Below are positions 15,965-24,980 of a stretch of DNA of 64,000 nucleotides, piece by piece. This stretch comes from Candidatus Hinthialibacter antarcticus (GTDB taxonomy: Bacteria > Hinthialibacterota > Hinthialibacteria > Hinthialibacterales > Hinthialibacteraceae). The stretch's first letter is position 1, and every line of letters starts with the position of its first letter. Below the pieces are notes generated by a model. The model searched no databases, was not told the DNA's origin, and was given only the letters and a program-made list of their open reading frames with translations. The position numbers were made by a program, and so were the translations under genes. Location of the stretch: assembly GCA_030765645.1 (NCBI GenBank), contig JAVCCE010000001.1:62001-126000 (forward strand), in the 5' to 3' direction.

Positions 15965-18900
15965 CGTAAGTGCCGTTCCTCTGCCTGGTCCAGTTCCTGA
16001 TCGAGCAATGCGCCCAATTCATCTTCCGACAGTTGGTCGAGATTATCTGGCGTTGACGCTGCCGTCTCTTGCGCGACGGGCGCGCGCGGCGTTTCGGGTT
16101 TTACTTCATCTTGTTTCGACAATATATACTTTGATAGTTTGGCGACGCTGGGATGATTGAACGCAATCGTCGGCGGGAGGTTCAACCCAAACGCGCGATG
16201 CAACTGGTTGCGCAATTCCACCGCTGACAGCGAATCCATGCCCATATCAAAAAAGCCCTGATTGAGCGCAACCTTTTCGTCTGCATCCAGCCCAAGGATT
16301 TCTTGAACCAAGCGGGCGATAGTTTCATGTAAGTACGCTTCTTTTTGGGCGGGCGGCATGGATTGCAGATCAACCAATTCCGCCTTGGCTTCTTTCACGC
16401 CTGCTTGTTGATTCACCCGCAGCGTTTCATAGAAGGGGCGCCGCATCAGCGCGTCCGGCCATTGCGCCCAATCAATGACAGCCGCTGCAACTTGCCGCGC
16501 ATTGATGCGCATGGCGCGTTCAAAACAGCGCAATCCGGTTTCGGGCGACATGGCAGCCACGCCTTTTGATTTCAAGCGTTCTTCCACTCCTTCTTCAACC
16601 ACTGCGCCGACCTGGCCCCACGGCCCCCAATTGATGCTCATCGCGGGCAGGCCGCTTGCGCGGCGATACGCCGCCAGTTCATCGAGAAAGACATTGGCGG
16701 CGGCGTGGTTTGACTGGCCCGGCGAGCCGAAGACCGCCGTCGTGGTCGAAAACAGCACGAAGAAATCGAGCGACAGATTACGCGTTTGGCGATGTAGGTT
16801 CCACGCGCCTTTGACCTTCGCGTTCATCACCGATTCAAAGCGGTCCCATGTCTGGCGAAGCAACATGCCGTCGTCTAACGCGCCCGCCGCGTGAATCACG
16901 CCCTTCAATGCGCAGCCGTTTTCTTGCGCCGCTTGCAACACAAGTTTTATCTGCGCCTCATCGGCAACGTCGCAGGCTTGCCATTTCACTTTTGCGCCAT
17001 CGCGGTTCCATTGGTCTATTTTCTGTTGCGCATCTTGGCGGGGCGCATTGCGCCCCAACAACACAATGCGTTTCGCGCCGCGTTCAAGCAGCCATTCTGC
17101 AATCAACAAACCCAATCCGCCCAAGCCGCCCGTGATAACATAGGCCGCGTCGTCGCGAATGATGATTTCATTCGGCTTGCTTGCTGGGGCCAATCGGTCG
17201 AGGCGGGTTTCATATCGAACGCCGTTGCGGTAAGCGATCTCATCGCCGTCGTCATTCGCCGTCAGTTCGTGTACAAGCGCAAGCAGCGCTTGTGGATCGC
17301 CGCGCTCGAGATCAATGCTGCGCGGGCGCCATTCAGGGTGCTCCTGCGCGATGACGCGGCGCAGCCCCCATAGCGTGGATAGATGCAACTGCGCGAGCGG
17401 GTCTTCCGCTGTGACAGCAACGGCATTTGACGTAATGATGTTGAGTTGAGGAGGCGAGGGCAAATCCGCCGCCGCCAATGCTTGCAGCGTCGTTAAAATA
17501 CTTTCGCAAGCGGTTTTATTTTGCGCGATAACATCCTCCGCCGTCCAATCGTCGTCAATACAATCTTCGTAGCCCGGCACAAACACAACCCCGCGGATGA
17601 CGCTTGATGATTGAAACGCCGCAGCGACTTGCGCGTCTGACGCTGACGGTTTAAGCGAAATCACGTCGCCGCCGCGCGTTTTTAATTGCGCCTGCAATTC
17701 GTCTGCAAGGGCGCCGCCGTTATGAATCAGCAGCCATGCGCCATTCGCAGCGCAAAGTTGCGAAACTTCTTTCCGGGCGAGTAACACGCTTTGGTTTGAC
17801 AACAAACCCGCCTGAGGCGTCAGGTCGCAGCAATCAACAAACTCGCGCGCCTGAAACAATTCGCGCCATTGTCGCGTTGAGATCAACGGGTGCGCGCCGC
17901 GCAAGCCTACGTCTTTAAAACGCCACCAGCCCTCGGTCAGTCCAAAGATTAAATCCAACAACCGCACCGGGCCGACGCCTTCATACAACGCGACCACGCC
18001 GCCAGGGGCGAGCAGGTGGTGAATTTTTGAAAGCGTTTCACTTAAATCTTTCGTCGCATGGACGACATTGGCGGCGATAACGATATCGTATTCACCCATA
18101 GAAAAGCCTTGGGCTTGAACGTCGCGTTCGATATCAAGCGTCTTATATTCGACAAAGTCATACTCGCTGAATTTTTCGCGCGCCTGCTGAAAGAACGCCG
18201 GAGAAATATCGGTGTACGTATACTCGACCTGATATCCGGGGAGATGAGAAAGAATATACGCTGTCGTCCCGCCCGTCCCCGCGCCGATCTCCAAAATGCG
18301 AACGGTTTGCCCCGGCGCAAGCCCTTCGAGAGCGCCCGAAACCGCTTGTTGAACCAGGCGGTTCATCACCGTAGCGCCGGGCGAGTCTTGATAGAGACGC
18401 GCAGCGCTAACTTCGCCGCCTTGTGGAAACAACAATGGCAGCGGATCAACCTCACCGCGCAAAACGCCTGCTAGATTTCGAGCGCAACGGTCAAACACAG
18501 TGATTTCGGCTTGCGCCTCTGGATACATCTTGAGCAGTTGTTCGACCGTCGCCTGTGGATTCACAAATTCGATTTTACGTTTCAACGTCCACGCTTCGCC
18601 GTTGCGAACCAGCCAACCGTCTTCAACCAAAATATTCAACAAGCGCCGCAACAGACGGCGATGCTGCGGGAGAATATCAATCGTTTTTTCTTCTAGGCAT
18701 TCGCCAGCGTCAAGCCGAAACCCCAGGTCGAGCAACGCGTTACCGATATAGGCGCACGCCAGCGTCTCTAACTGCGCGAGACCTTGCAGATAATTTTCAA
18801 TGTCGTTTCCGCGCGTGCACGATTCAAGCAACGGCGCGGCCTGCTGCATTAACGCACCGCCGCAAACTAGAGATAGCGGTTCGTTTGCATTCGGCTTTCG

Positions 18901-20541
18901 GGCGCGAACAGCCCAGTTCAATTCATAAAACAAGTCGTCGATATCGTTTGCTTGAGGCGCGCGCATCAACTGCTGCATCGCTTCAACAAACGCAGGCAAC
19001 ATTTTTTGTTCTTCATTCGTGAACGTCCCGACCGATTGCAATCGCCGCAACAAAGATTCGGCATCGCCAAGTTCCAACGGTAACGTCTGTGTTTTTTCTT
19101 CGACCCAATAGCGCTTGCGCTCAAAGACCGTCGCGGGCAAACTGGCTCGTTTGGGTGAATACTCCTCTTCAATCGCGCTAAGAACCACATGACAATTGGT
19201 CCCGCTGGCGCCGAACGAACTGACGCCGATGCAAACCCCGGTTGGAAACGCCTCTTGCTGCGCCGTCACCCGTACGGGGACGCCCGCCCAGTCGATATGC
19301 GGGTTAGGCGTCTTGAAATGCAGATGCGGCGGAACCAATCCGTTTTGCAATATCAATATAGACTTGATCAAACCCGCCATGCCCGCCGCCGCTTCGAGGT
19401 GGCCGATGTTGGTTTTGACGGAGCCGACACGGACCGGGTTTTCACTATCGCGGCCTTTTGACAGCGTATTGGCGATGGACTGAATTTCAATCGGGTCGCC
19501 CAGCGCGGTACCTGTGCCGTGCGCTTCGACGTAATGAATCTGGTAGGACTTTACTTTCGCATTTTCGAGCGCCTGTTGAATCAACGCCTCCTGCGCGCGC
19601 CCATTCGGGACAGTGAAGCCGCTGCTGGGGCCGTCATGATTCATGGCGGAACCGCGCACCAACGCCAGAATGGGATCGCCGTCACGCCGCGCGTCTGACG
19701 CGCGCTTCAACACCACCACCGCGCAACCCTCGCCGCGCACATAACCATTCGCCGAGGCGTCGAAGGTTTTGCACAAACCGTCCGGCGACAACATCCGCGC
19801 CCGGCAAAGCGCAATCGCAGGCGTGGGCGTCAACATCAGATTCACGCCGCCCGCCAATGCAACCTCGCTATCGCCCAATCGCAAACTCGCGCAGGCAGCA
19901 TGAAGCGCCGCCAACGACGAAGAACAAGCGGTGTCGATGGTCATGCAGGGGCCGTGCAATCCATACGTAAACGCCAGCCGCCCCGCCGCCGCGTTGAGCG
20001 CATTGCCGGAGCCGTAATAGGCGTTGACGCCTGTTTGCGAACGGGAGATCAACTCGGCATATTCATTGTACGTTGCACCTATGAAGACGCCCGTCTTGCT
20101 ACCGCGCAACGATTCGGGTTTCATCCCGGCGTGTTCGAGCGCCCGCCACGAGACTTCCAACAACAGGCGCTGCTGCGGGTCCATATTGCGCGCTTCGTTC
20201 GGAGATATCTTAAACCGCTTGGCGTCGAACAGATCAACGTCGCGCAGAAAACCGCCTTTTTTTGTGTAATAGGTTCCAGGCGCCTCCGGGTCTTCATTAA
20301 AGAACGCGTCGGCGTCCCATCGTTGCGCGGGGATATCAGAGACGGCGCAACGCCCATCACGCAACATACGCCAATATGATTCAGCGCCATCGTCCGCGCC
20401 GGGAAAACGGCACTCCATCCCGACAACCGCGATTGGCTCAGAACGGCGGCGCTGCATGGCTTGTAATTTTGACGCCGCGTCGTCAAGCGCTTTCATCAAA
20501 CGCTTAGGGTCAAGCATCGCCGCCTGGTTTGTATCCGTCAT
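15961..20541 (-). CDS. AT-less type I PKS module: KS-cMT-KR-ACP, KR tyrosine replaced by histidine
   Basis: This protein of 1526 residues has docking helix, KS (DTACSSS near 206, EAHGTGT, KTNIGH), C-methyltransferase (ILEIGAGTGG near 750), KR (ITGGLGGLG near 1138) and ACP (GMDSLSA near 1435), then a docking tail (LSEDELGALLDQEL). There is no acyltransferase. The KS end (SGTNCHVVLS) passes within about 25 residues into the post-AT linker (FERKRYWVEE), so malonyl must come from another AT. In the KR the catalytic tyrosine position reads QSNHAAAN; the histidine makes reduction uncertain, so a beta-keto product is possible, although LDD is present. I start at the ATG 20541, which has GGAAG 8 bases upstream and an ATGA overlap with the kinase stop; a TTG at 20556 is the longer alternative. 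Confidence 0.93.
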   Translation of the reverse strand: MTDTNQAAMLDPKRLMKALDDAASKLQAMQRRRSEPIAVVGMECRFPGADDGAESYWRMLRDGRCAVSDIPAQRWDADAFFNEDPEAPGTYYTKKGGFLRDVDLFDAKRFKISPNEARNMDPQQRLLLEVSWRALEHAGMKPESLRGSKTGVFIGATYNEYAELISRSQTGVNAYYGSGNALNAAAGRLAFTYGLHGPCMTIDTACSSSLAALHAACASLRLGDSEVALAGGVNLMLTPTPAIALCRARMLSPDGLCKTFDASANGYVRGEGCAVVVLKRASDARRDGDPILALVRGSAMNHDGPSSGFTVPNGRAQEALIQQALENAKVKSYQIHYVEAHGTGTALGDPIEIQSIANTLSKGRDSENPVRVGSVKTNIGHLEAAAGMAGLIKSILILQNGLVPPHLHFKTPNPHIDWAGVPVRVTAQQEAFPTGVCIGVSSFGASGTNCHVVLSAIEEEYSPKRASLPATVFERKRYWVEEKTQTLPLELGDAESLLRRLQSVGTFTNEEQKMLPAFVEAMQQLMRAPQANDIDDLFYELNWAVRARKPNANEPLSLVCGGALMQQAAPLLESCTRGNDIENYLQGLAQLETLACAYIGNALLDLGFRLDAGECLEEKTIDILPQHRRLLRRLLNILVEDGWLVRNGEAWTLKRKIEFVNPQATVEQLLKMYPEAQAEITVFDRCARNLAGVLRGEVDPLPLLFPQGGEVSAARLYQDSPGATVMNRLVQQAVSGALEGLAPGQTVRILEIGAGTGGTTAYILSHLPGYQVEYTYTDISPAFFQQAREKFSEYDFVEYKTLDIERDVQAQGFSMGEYDIVIAANVVHATKDLSETLSKIHHLLAPGGVVALYEGVGPVRLLDLIFGLTEGWWRFKDVGLRGAHPLISTRQWRELFQAREFVDCCDLTPQAGLLSNQSVLLARKEVSQLCAANGAWLLIHNGGALADELQAQLKTRGGDVISLKPSASDAQVAAAFQSSSVIRGVVFVPGYEDCIDDDWTAEDVIAQNKTACESILTTLQALAAADLPSPPQLNIITSNAVAVTAEDPLAQLHLSTLWGLRRVIAQEHPEWRPRSIDLERGDPQALLALVHELTANDDGDEIAYRNGVRYETRLDRLAPASKPNEIIIRDDAAYVITGGLGGLGLLIAEWLLERGAKRIVLLGRNAPRQDAQQKIDQWNRDGAKVKWQACDVADEAQIKLVLQAAQENGCALKGVIHAAGALDDGMLLRQTWDRFESVMNAKVKGAWNLHRQTRNLSLDFFVLFSTTTAVFGSPGQSNHAAANVFLDELAAYRRASGLPAMSINWGPWGQVGAVVEEGVEERLKSKGVAAMSPETGLRCFERAMRINARQVAAAVIDWAQWPDALMRRPFYETLRVNQQAGVKEAKAELVDLQSMPPAQKEAYLHETIARLVQEILGLDADEKVALNQGFFDMGMDSLSAVELRNQLHRAFGLNLPPTIAFNHPSVAKLSKYILSKQDEVKPETPRAPVAQETAASTPDNLDQLSEDELGALLDQELDQAEERHLR

Positions 20542-21503
20542 GATATTTTCTTCCAAACCGTTCCCACCACGGGTTCCTTCAACACGTTTCCTTCACAGCG
20601 GAGAGTTTCGATCCTGCCGCCCTCGCCGATTTCAAATCGCAATTCAATTGGCGTCGATTCCAACAAAAACACATCGCCATGAAAGGGCAACGCTTTCATC
20701 TGAAAGGCGTCGTCAAACTGCAACCCGTTCTCATTCGCCAAAATTTTCCATTGATGGCCGCTGCTTGTTTCCTGATACGTCCCCGCATATTCATCCAACG
20801 GGCGCGTGGGCGCCGCCGGGCCTTGATAGTCGCTATCTGATACAAAGCGTGAAATATCGTGCAAAATCACGCTCCAATTATCCTCTGACGTATTCATTTG
20901 AATTTTCTCGAATGTGCTGGCTTCGAATAGCGCATCGGTGATCGTTCGGAATTCAACATACGCCTCGATCAATTGATCGAACGAACCAACGCCGTGCGCC
21001 TTGCCGTAGGCCGTTTGCGAAAACTGATCGAGCAGATACTGGTCGAACCCTTCGCCCCGCCTGGCTGCGATACGGCGCAACGCCGCGCCAACGTCGGGTT
21101 GAACAAAATAGACCAGCTGCGCATTGACCGCTGAGAAACACTCTTCAAACTGCTGTACAGCCTGCAGAATTTCGTCCTTGCCCTGGTTCATCCGAAACAG
21201 GCAACCCGCAAAGAGTTGGTAGATGCAACTTTCAAACAAATGGATCTGCCCATCGTTATTCAATTGGTTCACAAATTCCGCCGCGCGGTCCAAGACTTGC
21301 TCAACCGCCGCTTCGGGCGGCGCCTGGTTCTGTAATGCAAATTCCACTTCGCGGCTCTCGACAACCGGGTGCGGCGCCGCATGTTCGTAATACCACTTCG
21401 CATCGGCCCCCTTACGCAGCAGATCGAGATAGATCAACTGCGAGGTGGTCGATTTGCCCGAACCGGAAATTCCATCAAAAAAGATCACATTCAATTTCTG
21501 CAT
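20538..21503 (-). CDS. P-loop NTPase (small-molecule or nucleotide kinase-like) with C-terminal lipocalin-like domain, embedded in the PKS operon
   Basis: The N-terminal ~200 residues are a P-loop kinase fold. FFDGISGSGKST (residues 8-19) is the Walker A loop, followed by a helix and WYYEHAAPHPV, similar to thymidylate-kinase-like and unassigned small kinases. FESCIYQ and QLVYFVQP sit where core strands of that fold are expected. Residues ~235-321 form a separate beta-rich domain starting LDEYAGTYQE, like the lipocalin-type domain (DUF3471) seen after some beta-lactamase-family proteins. No substrate can be named. Its place between PKS genes, with AAGGA five bases before the ATG and an ATGA overlap with the next PKS, shows that it belongs to the pathway. 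Possible roles are phosphorylating the product for self-protection or as a tailoring step; this is inference. Confidence 0.75.
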   Translation of the reverse strand: MQKLNVIFFDGISGSGKSTTSQLIYLDLLRKGADAKWYYEHAAPHPVVESREVEFALQNQAPPEAAVEQVLDRAAEFVNQLNNDGQIHLFESCIYQLFAGCLFRMNQGKDEILQAVQQFEECFSAVNAQLVYFVQPDVGAALRRIAARRGEGFDQYLLDQFSQTAYGKAHGVGSFDQLIEAYVEFRTITDALFEASTFEKIQMNTSEDNWSVILHDISRFVSDSDYQGPAAPTRPLDEYAGTYQETSSGHQWKILANENGLQFDDAFQMKALPFHGDVFLLESTPIELRFEIGEGGRIETLRCEGNVLKEPVVGTVWKKIS

Positions 21504-21518
21504 CGTTCCTTCTGCGTT

Positions 21519-24500
21519 CTATTCATCACTTAACAATGATTCTAATTGCGCCAATTTTTTTGCAAGCGCGTCGTCGGGTTCATTCGCGACAGGTTCATTC
21601 GTACGATCATCGTCTTCATTCTTTGCGGGTGCGCTTGTATTCGCGCTCCAACCTAAGTTATCAAAAATATGCGCCGCCAGATCATGCGCGTTGGGGTAAC
21701 TGAACACCGCCGGGGCCGCCAACGAAACACCCAGCGACCGCACCAGCCGGTCTTTGAGATCGACCGCCAGCAGCGAATCCATACCCAGTTGAAAGAAACC
21801 GTCATGCGCATCAGGCAGTTGACCGCCTTCATATCCCAGCAAGTCGGCGACGATGGTTTGGACATGCAACCGCAAAGCGCCAAGGCGTTCTTCATCAGCA
21901 AGCGCCTCGATTGTTTGCAGCGCATTTCCAGATTGCTCCGGTTGCACGTTTGTTGGAGCCGAATCAATTAATTCTTCAAAAAAGCGATGGCGCCCGTGGA
22001 TTTCAAACAGGTTTGACAAGCGGGGCCAGTCGACATCCGCCGCAACCGTTTGAGCGGCGCCGGACGACAACACACGTTGAATTGCAGCAAATGACGCCTT
22101 AAAACTGAGCGGCGTGATTCCCATCGTTGATAGCAGATCACGCGCGGATTCGGTCGCCATTCCATCGCCGGGCCACGGCCCCCAATTGATGCTATGCGCG
22201 TTGCAGCCTTGTTTTGCAGCGTCGCAGGCGAGCGCATCGAGAAAATGGTTCGCCGCTGCATAATGGCTTTGATTTTTGGAACCCCACACCGAAGCAATGG
22301 ATGAATAGAGCAAAATAAAATCAAGCGAAACGTCTTCCACTGCATTGAGCAGGTTCCATGCGCCCAGCGTCTTGGAGCGCATGACGTTATCCATTTGGGT
22401 TTCATCTAAATTTTCAATGCTCTGATATCCCGCCGCCCCCGCCGCATGAATAACGCCTTTGAGCGACGGCGCCTCGCGCTGAATGCGGTCAACAATTTTT
22501 TGCATCTCACCCGCATCGCATACATCGCCGCGCCAGACATGCACCACCGCGCCTTGCGCGCGAAGCGCCTGCACTTGTATTGCAGTCTGCTCTGTCTCGC
22601 CGCTGCGATTGGTCAACACCAGCGAACGCGCGCCGCGTTCCACCAGCCATTGCGCGGTTTGCAGGCCCAATGCGCCTAAGCCGCCGATGGTCCAATAAGT
22701 TGCGTCTGCGTCGATCAATATTGGATTCACGCTGTCACGCTTGCAGGATGCCAAGCGGGCGACAAAGCGCTTCGCTCCCCGCAAGGCGGCGATCATTTCG
22801 CTGCCGCCGATTGCGCATTCAAGCAGCAATCCATTTAATTCATCTTCATGGCTGCCATCGCCTAGATCAATCAATCCGCCCCAGTGTTCGGGAAACTCCA
22901 ACGCCGCCGCTTTACCAAAACCATGCAAGGGCGCCTGCGCAATCGCGACGCGACCTTTATCGTCAGGCAATGCGCATGCGCATTGGGTCACAGCCCAGAT
23001 TTTCAGCGCATTGTTATCACTGCGTTTCGCGACCGCTTGCAACAAACGTCGCATGGAGCCGCAGATGCTTTCCGGCGATCGCTGCAACTCTTCTACCGTA
23101 AGCGCATCAGTTGGCGGCGCATCCAGGGCGCCGAAATATAACACGGCCCGCATGGAAGCATCGCTTCGACCGAGTTCATCCAACGCACGATCCAGGTCGC
23201 CGCCAGGCGGCAACATGACGACATGTTGGCCTCGCGCTTTCAGGCGTTGCTCTACGGCTGCGGCGACCCCACCTGCGTCGCTCAACAACAACCAGGCGCT
23301 TTGCGTTTGCAAACAAGAGGGACCATCCGGCAGCGGCTCTTCGCGCCAGACGGTTTCATACAAATTTTCTTTCAGTGGGCGCTCGAACGCCTGTATTGCT
23401 TCGATTACTTTCGGCAACAACTGCTGTTCGTCAGCGTTGAATTCACCGCTCGCGAGCAAGCGTTGCAACAACGCATCCGCGTCATTTAATATAGAAACCG
23501 AAGGCGCTGCCGCCTCGTCAAGCCAATAGCGTTGGCGCTTGAACGGAACGGCGACCGTCCCCGTAATTGATAAAGCGGATTCTCTATCAACGCCGCTTAA
23601 AACCACGTGGCAATTGGTCCCTGAAATACCAAACGAGCTGACGCCAGCGCATGGCGGCGCTTCGCCTTGGTTCAATTCAATTTGATGGTCAGCAACACGC
23701 ACATTGAGCGCACTCCAATCAATATGCGGACTCGGCGTCTGAAACAAAAGTTGTTTTGGCAATTGTTGATGTTGTAAGCACAAGACGGTTTTAATAACGC
23801 CCGCGACCCCCGCCGCCGCTTCGAGATGGCCGATGTTGGCTTTGACGGAACTCAACCAAAGCGGACGCTCACGCTGGCCTTGAAACACGGCGTCAATCGC
23901 CCGCGCTTCGATCGGGTCGCCCAGCGCCGTGCCGGTCCCATGCGCTTCGATAAAATCAATTTCATCCGGCGCAACGCCCGCATTCTTCATCGCGCTGCGA
24001 ACCACGGCCTGCTGCGCCTGCGCGTTGGGAACAGTCAGCCCGCTGCTGCGTCCGTCATGATTGACCGCCGAGCCGCGCACAACCGCCAGCACCCGGTCTC
24101 CATCGCGCTGCGCGTCTGACAAGCGCTTGAGCGCCAACACGCCGCAACCCTCGCCGCGTCCAAATCCGTCCGCCGCTGCGTCAAACGATTTGCTGCGTCC
24201 GTCCGGCGCCAGGGCTTTCGCTTGCGACAAAAACAGGTTCACGCGCGGCGACGCCATGAACTGCACCCCGCCCGCCAAGGCGAAGCCGCACTCATTCAAA
24301 CGCAAACTTTGACAAGCCAGATGAAGCGCAACCAACGACGACGAACACGCCGTATCAACCGCCAGATTGGGCCCGCGCAGCCCCAACCAATGCGAGACGC
24401 GCCCTGCAGCGAAACAAAAGCCGTTGCCTGTACCATCGAAAGTTTCAACTTGCGCCGGGTCGCCGCCGTGTAGTTTGCGCTGCGCATAATCATTCTGCCC

Positions 24501-24980
24501 GATGCCAATAAATACGCCGGCCTGGCTGCCGGACAAACGCTCCGGTGGATACTGCGCATCTTGCAGCGCCTGCCAACTCACCTCTAATAAGAGGCGCTGC
24601 TGCGGGTCGAGGCTTTTGGCTTCGCGCGGCGACATTTCAAAAAAGAACGGATCAAACTGATCGGCGTCGCGCAAAAAATAGCCGTGCCGCACATAACTTT
24701 TGCCCGGCGTTCCCGGCGTGGGATGATACAACGCCTCCGCGTCCCAGCGTTCGGAAGGAACAGGCGAAAGCAGATCAACGCCGTCGACCAGTGCGCGCCA
24801 AAATTCTTGCGGCGAACCGATGCCGCCCGGTAAGCGGCAAGCCATGCCGACAATCGCAATCGGTTCATGCAGCGAACGCTCACTGGCGTCAAGCCGCGCG
24901 CGCATTTCTAGCAGCGCAATCGCGGCTTTTTGTAGCGGCGTTAGTTGTGTTGTATGTGAATCGCTGTTCATGTTCGCCAT
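21519..24980 (-). CDS. AT-less type I PKS module: KS-KR-ACP
   Basis: This 1153-residue protein has docking helix (1-35), KS (~38-455; DTACSSS near 214, EAHGTGT, KANIGH), no AT, then KR (~760-950; GGLGALG, YSSIA, QSHYAAAN with the catalytic Tyr) and ACP (GMDSLLA near 1066). The tail (ALAKKLAQLESLLSDE) looks like a docking helix. The KS end (SGTNCHVVLS) runs into the post-AT linker FKRQRYWLDE about 30 residues later, exactly where ~400 residues of AT sit in related modules. Residues ~500-600 closely resemble the same region of the FAAL-PKS protein encoded just upstream (RLLASGEF..., KENLYE..WRE), pointing to duplication. With an outside malonyl supply it would give a beta-hydroxy unit; LDD is absent in the KR. 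ATG 24980 overlaps the previous gene by 13 bp; ATG 24971 would give an ATGA overlap. Confidence 0.93.
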   Translation of the reverse strand: MANMNSDSHTTQLTPLQKAAIALLEMRARLDASERSLHEPIAIVGMACRLPGGIGSPQEFWRALVDGVDLLSPVPSERWDAEALYHPTPGTPGKSYVRHGYFLRDADQFDPFFFEMSPREAKSLDPQQRLLLEVSWQALQDAQYPPERLSGSQAGVFIGIGQNDYAQRKLHGGDPAQVETFDGTGNGFCFAAGRVSHWLGLRGPNLAVDTACSSSLVALHLACQSLRLNECGFALAGGVQFMASPRVNLFLSQAKALAPDGRSKSFDAAADGFGRGEGCGVLALKRLSDAQRDGDRVLAVVRGSAVNHDGRSSGLTVPNAQAQQAVVRSAMKNAGVAPDEIDFIEAHGTGTALGDPIEARAIDAVFQGQRERPLWLSSVKANIGHLEAAAGVAGVIKTVLCLQHQQLPKQLLFQTPSPHIDWSALNVRVADHQIELNQGEAPPCAGVSSFGISGTNCHVVLSGVDRESALSITGTVAVPFKRQRYWLDEAAAPSVSILNDADALLQRLLASGEFNADEQQLLPKVIEAIQAFERPLKENLYETVWREEPLPDGPSCLQTQSAWLLLSDAGGVAAAVEQRLKARGQHVVMLPPGGDLDRALDELGRSDASMRAVLYFGALDAPPTDALTVEELQRSPESICGSMRRLLQAVAKRSDNNALKIWAVTQCACALPDDKGRVAIAQAPLHGFGKAAALEFPEHWGGLIDLGDGSHEDELNGLLLECAIGGSEMIAALRGAKRFVARLASCKRDSVNPILIDADATYWTIGGLGALGLQTAQWLVERGARSLVLTNRSGETEQTAIQVQALRAQGAVVHVWRGDVCDAGEMQKIVDRIQREAPSLKGVIHAAGAAGYQSIENLDETQMDNVMRSKTLGAWNLLNAVEDVSLDFILLYSSIASVWGSKNQSHYAAANHFLDALACDAAKQGCNAHSINWGPWPGDGMATESARDLLSTMGITPLSFKASFAAIQRVLSSGAAQTVAADVDWPRLSNLFEIHGRHRFFEELIDSAPTNVQPEQSGNALQTIEALADEERLGALRLHVQTIVADLLGYEGGQLPDAHDGFFQLGMDSLLAVDLKDRLVRSLGVSLAAPAVFSYPNAHDLAAHIFDNLGWSANTSAPAKNEDDDRTNEPVANEPDDALAKKLAQLESLLSDE

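Noticed and set aside
22741-23529. 262-residue open frame on the plus strand
   Set aside because: It lies wholly antisense to the AT-less PKS at 21519-24980, is Ser/Arg/Pro-rich low-complexity sequence with no family features, and arises from the GC-rich codon pattern of the opposite strand.
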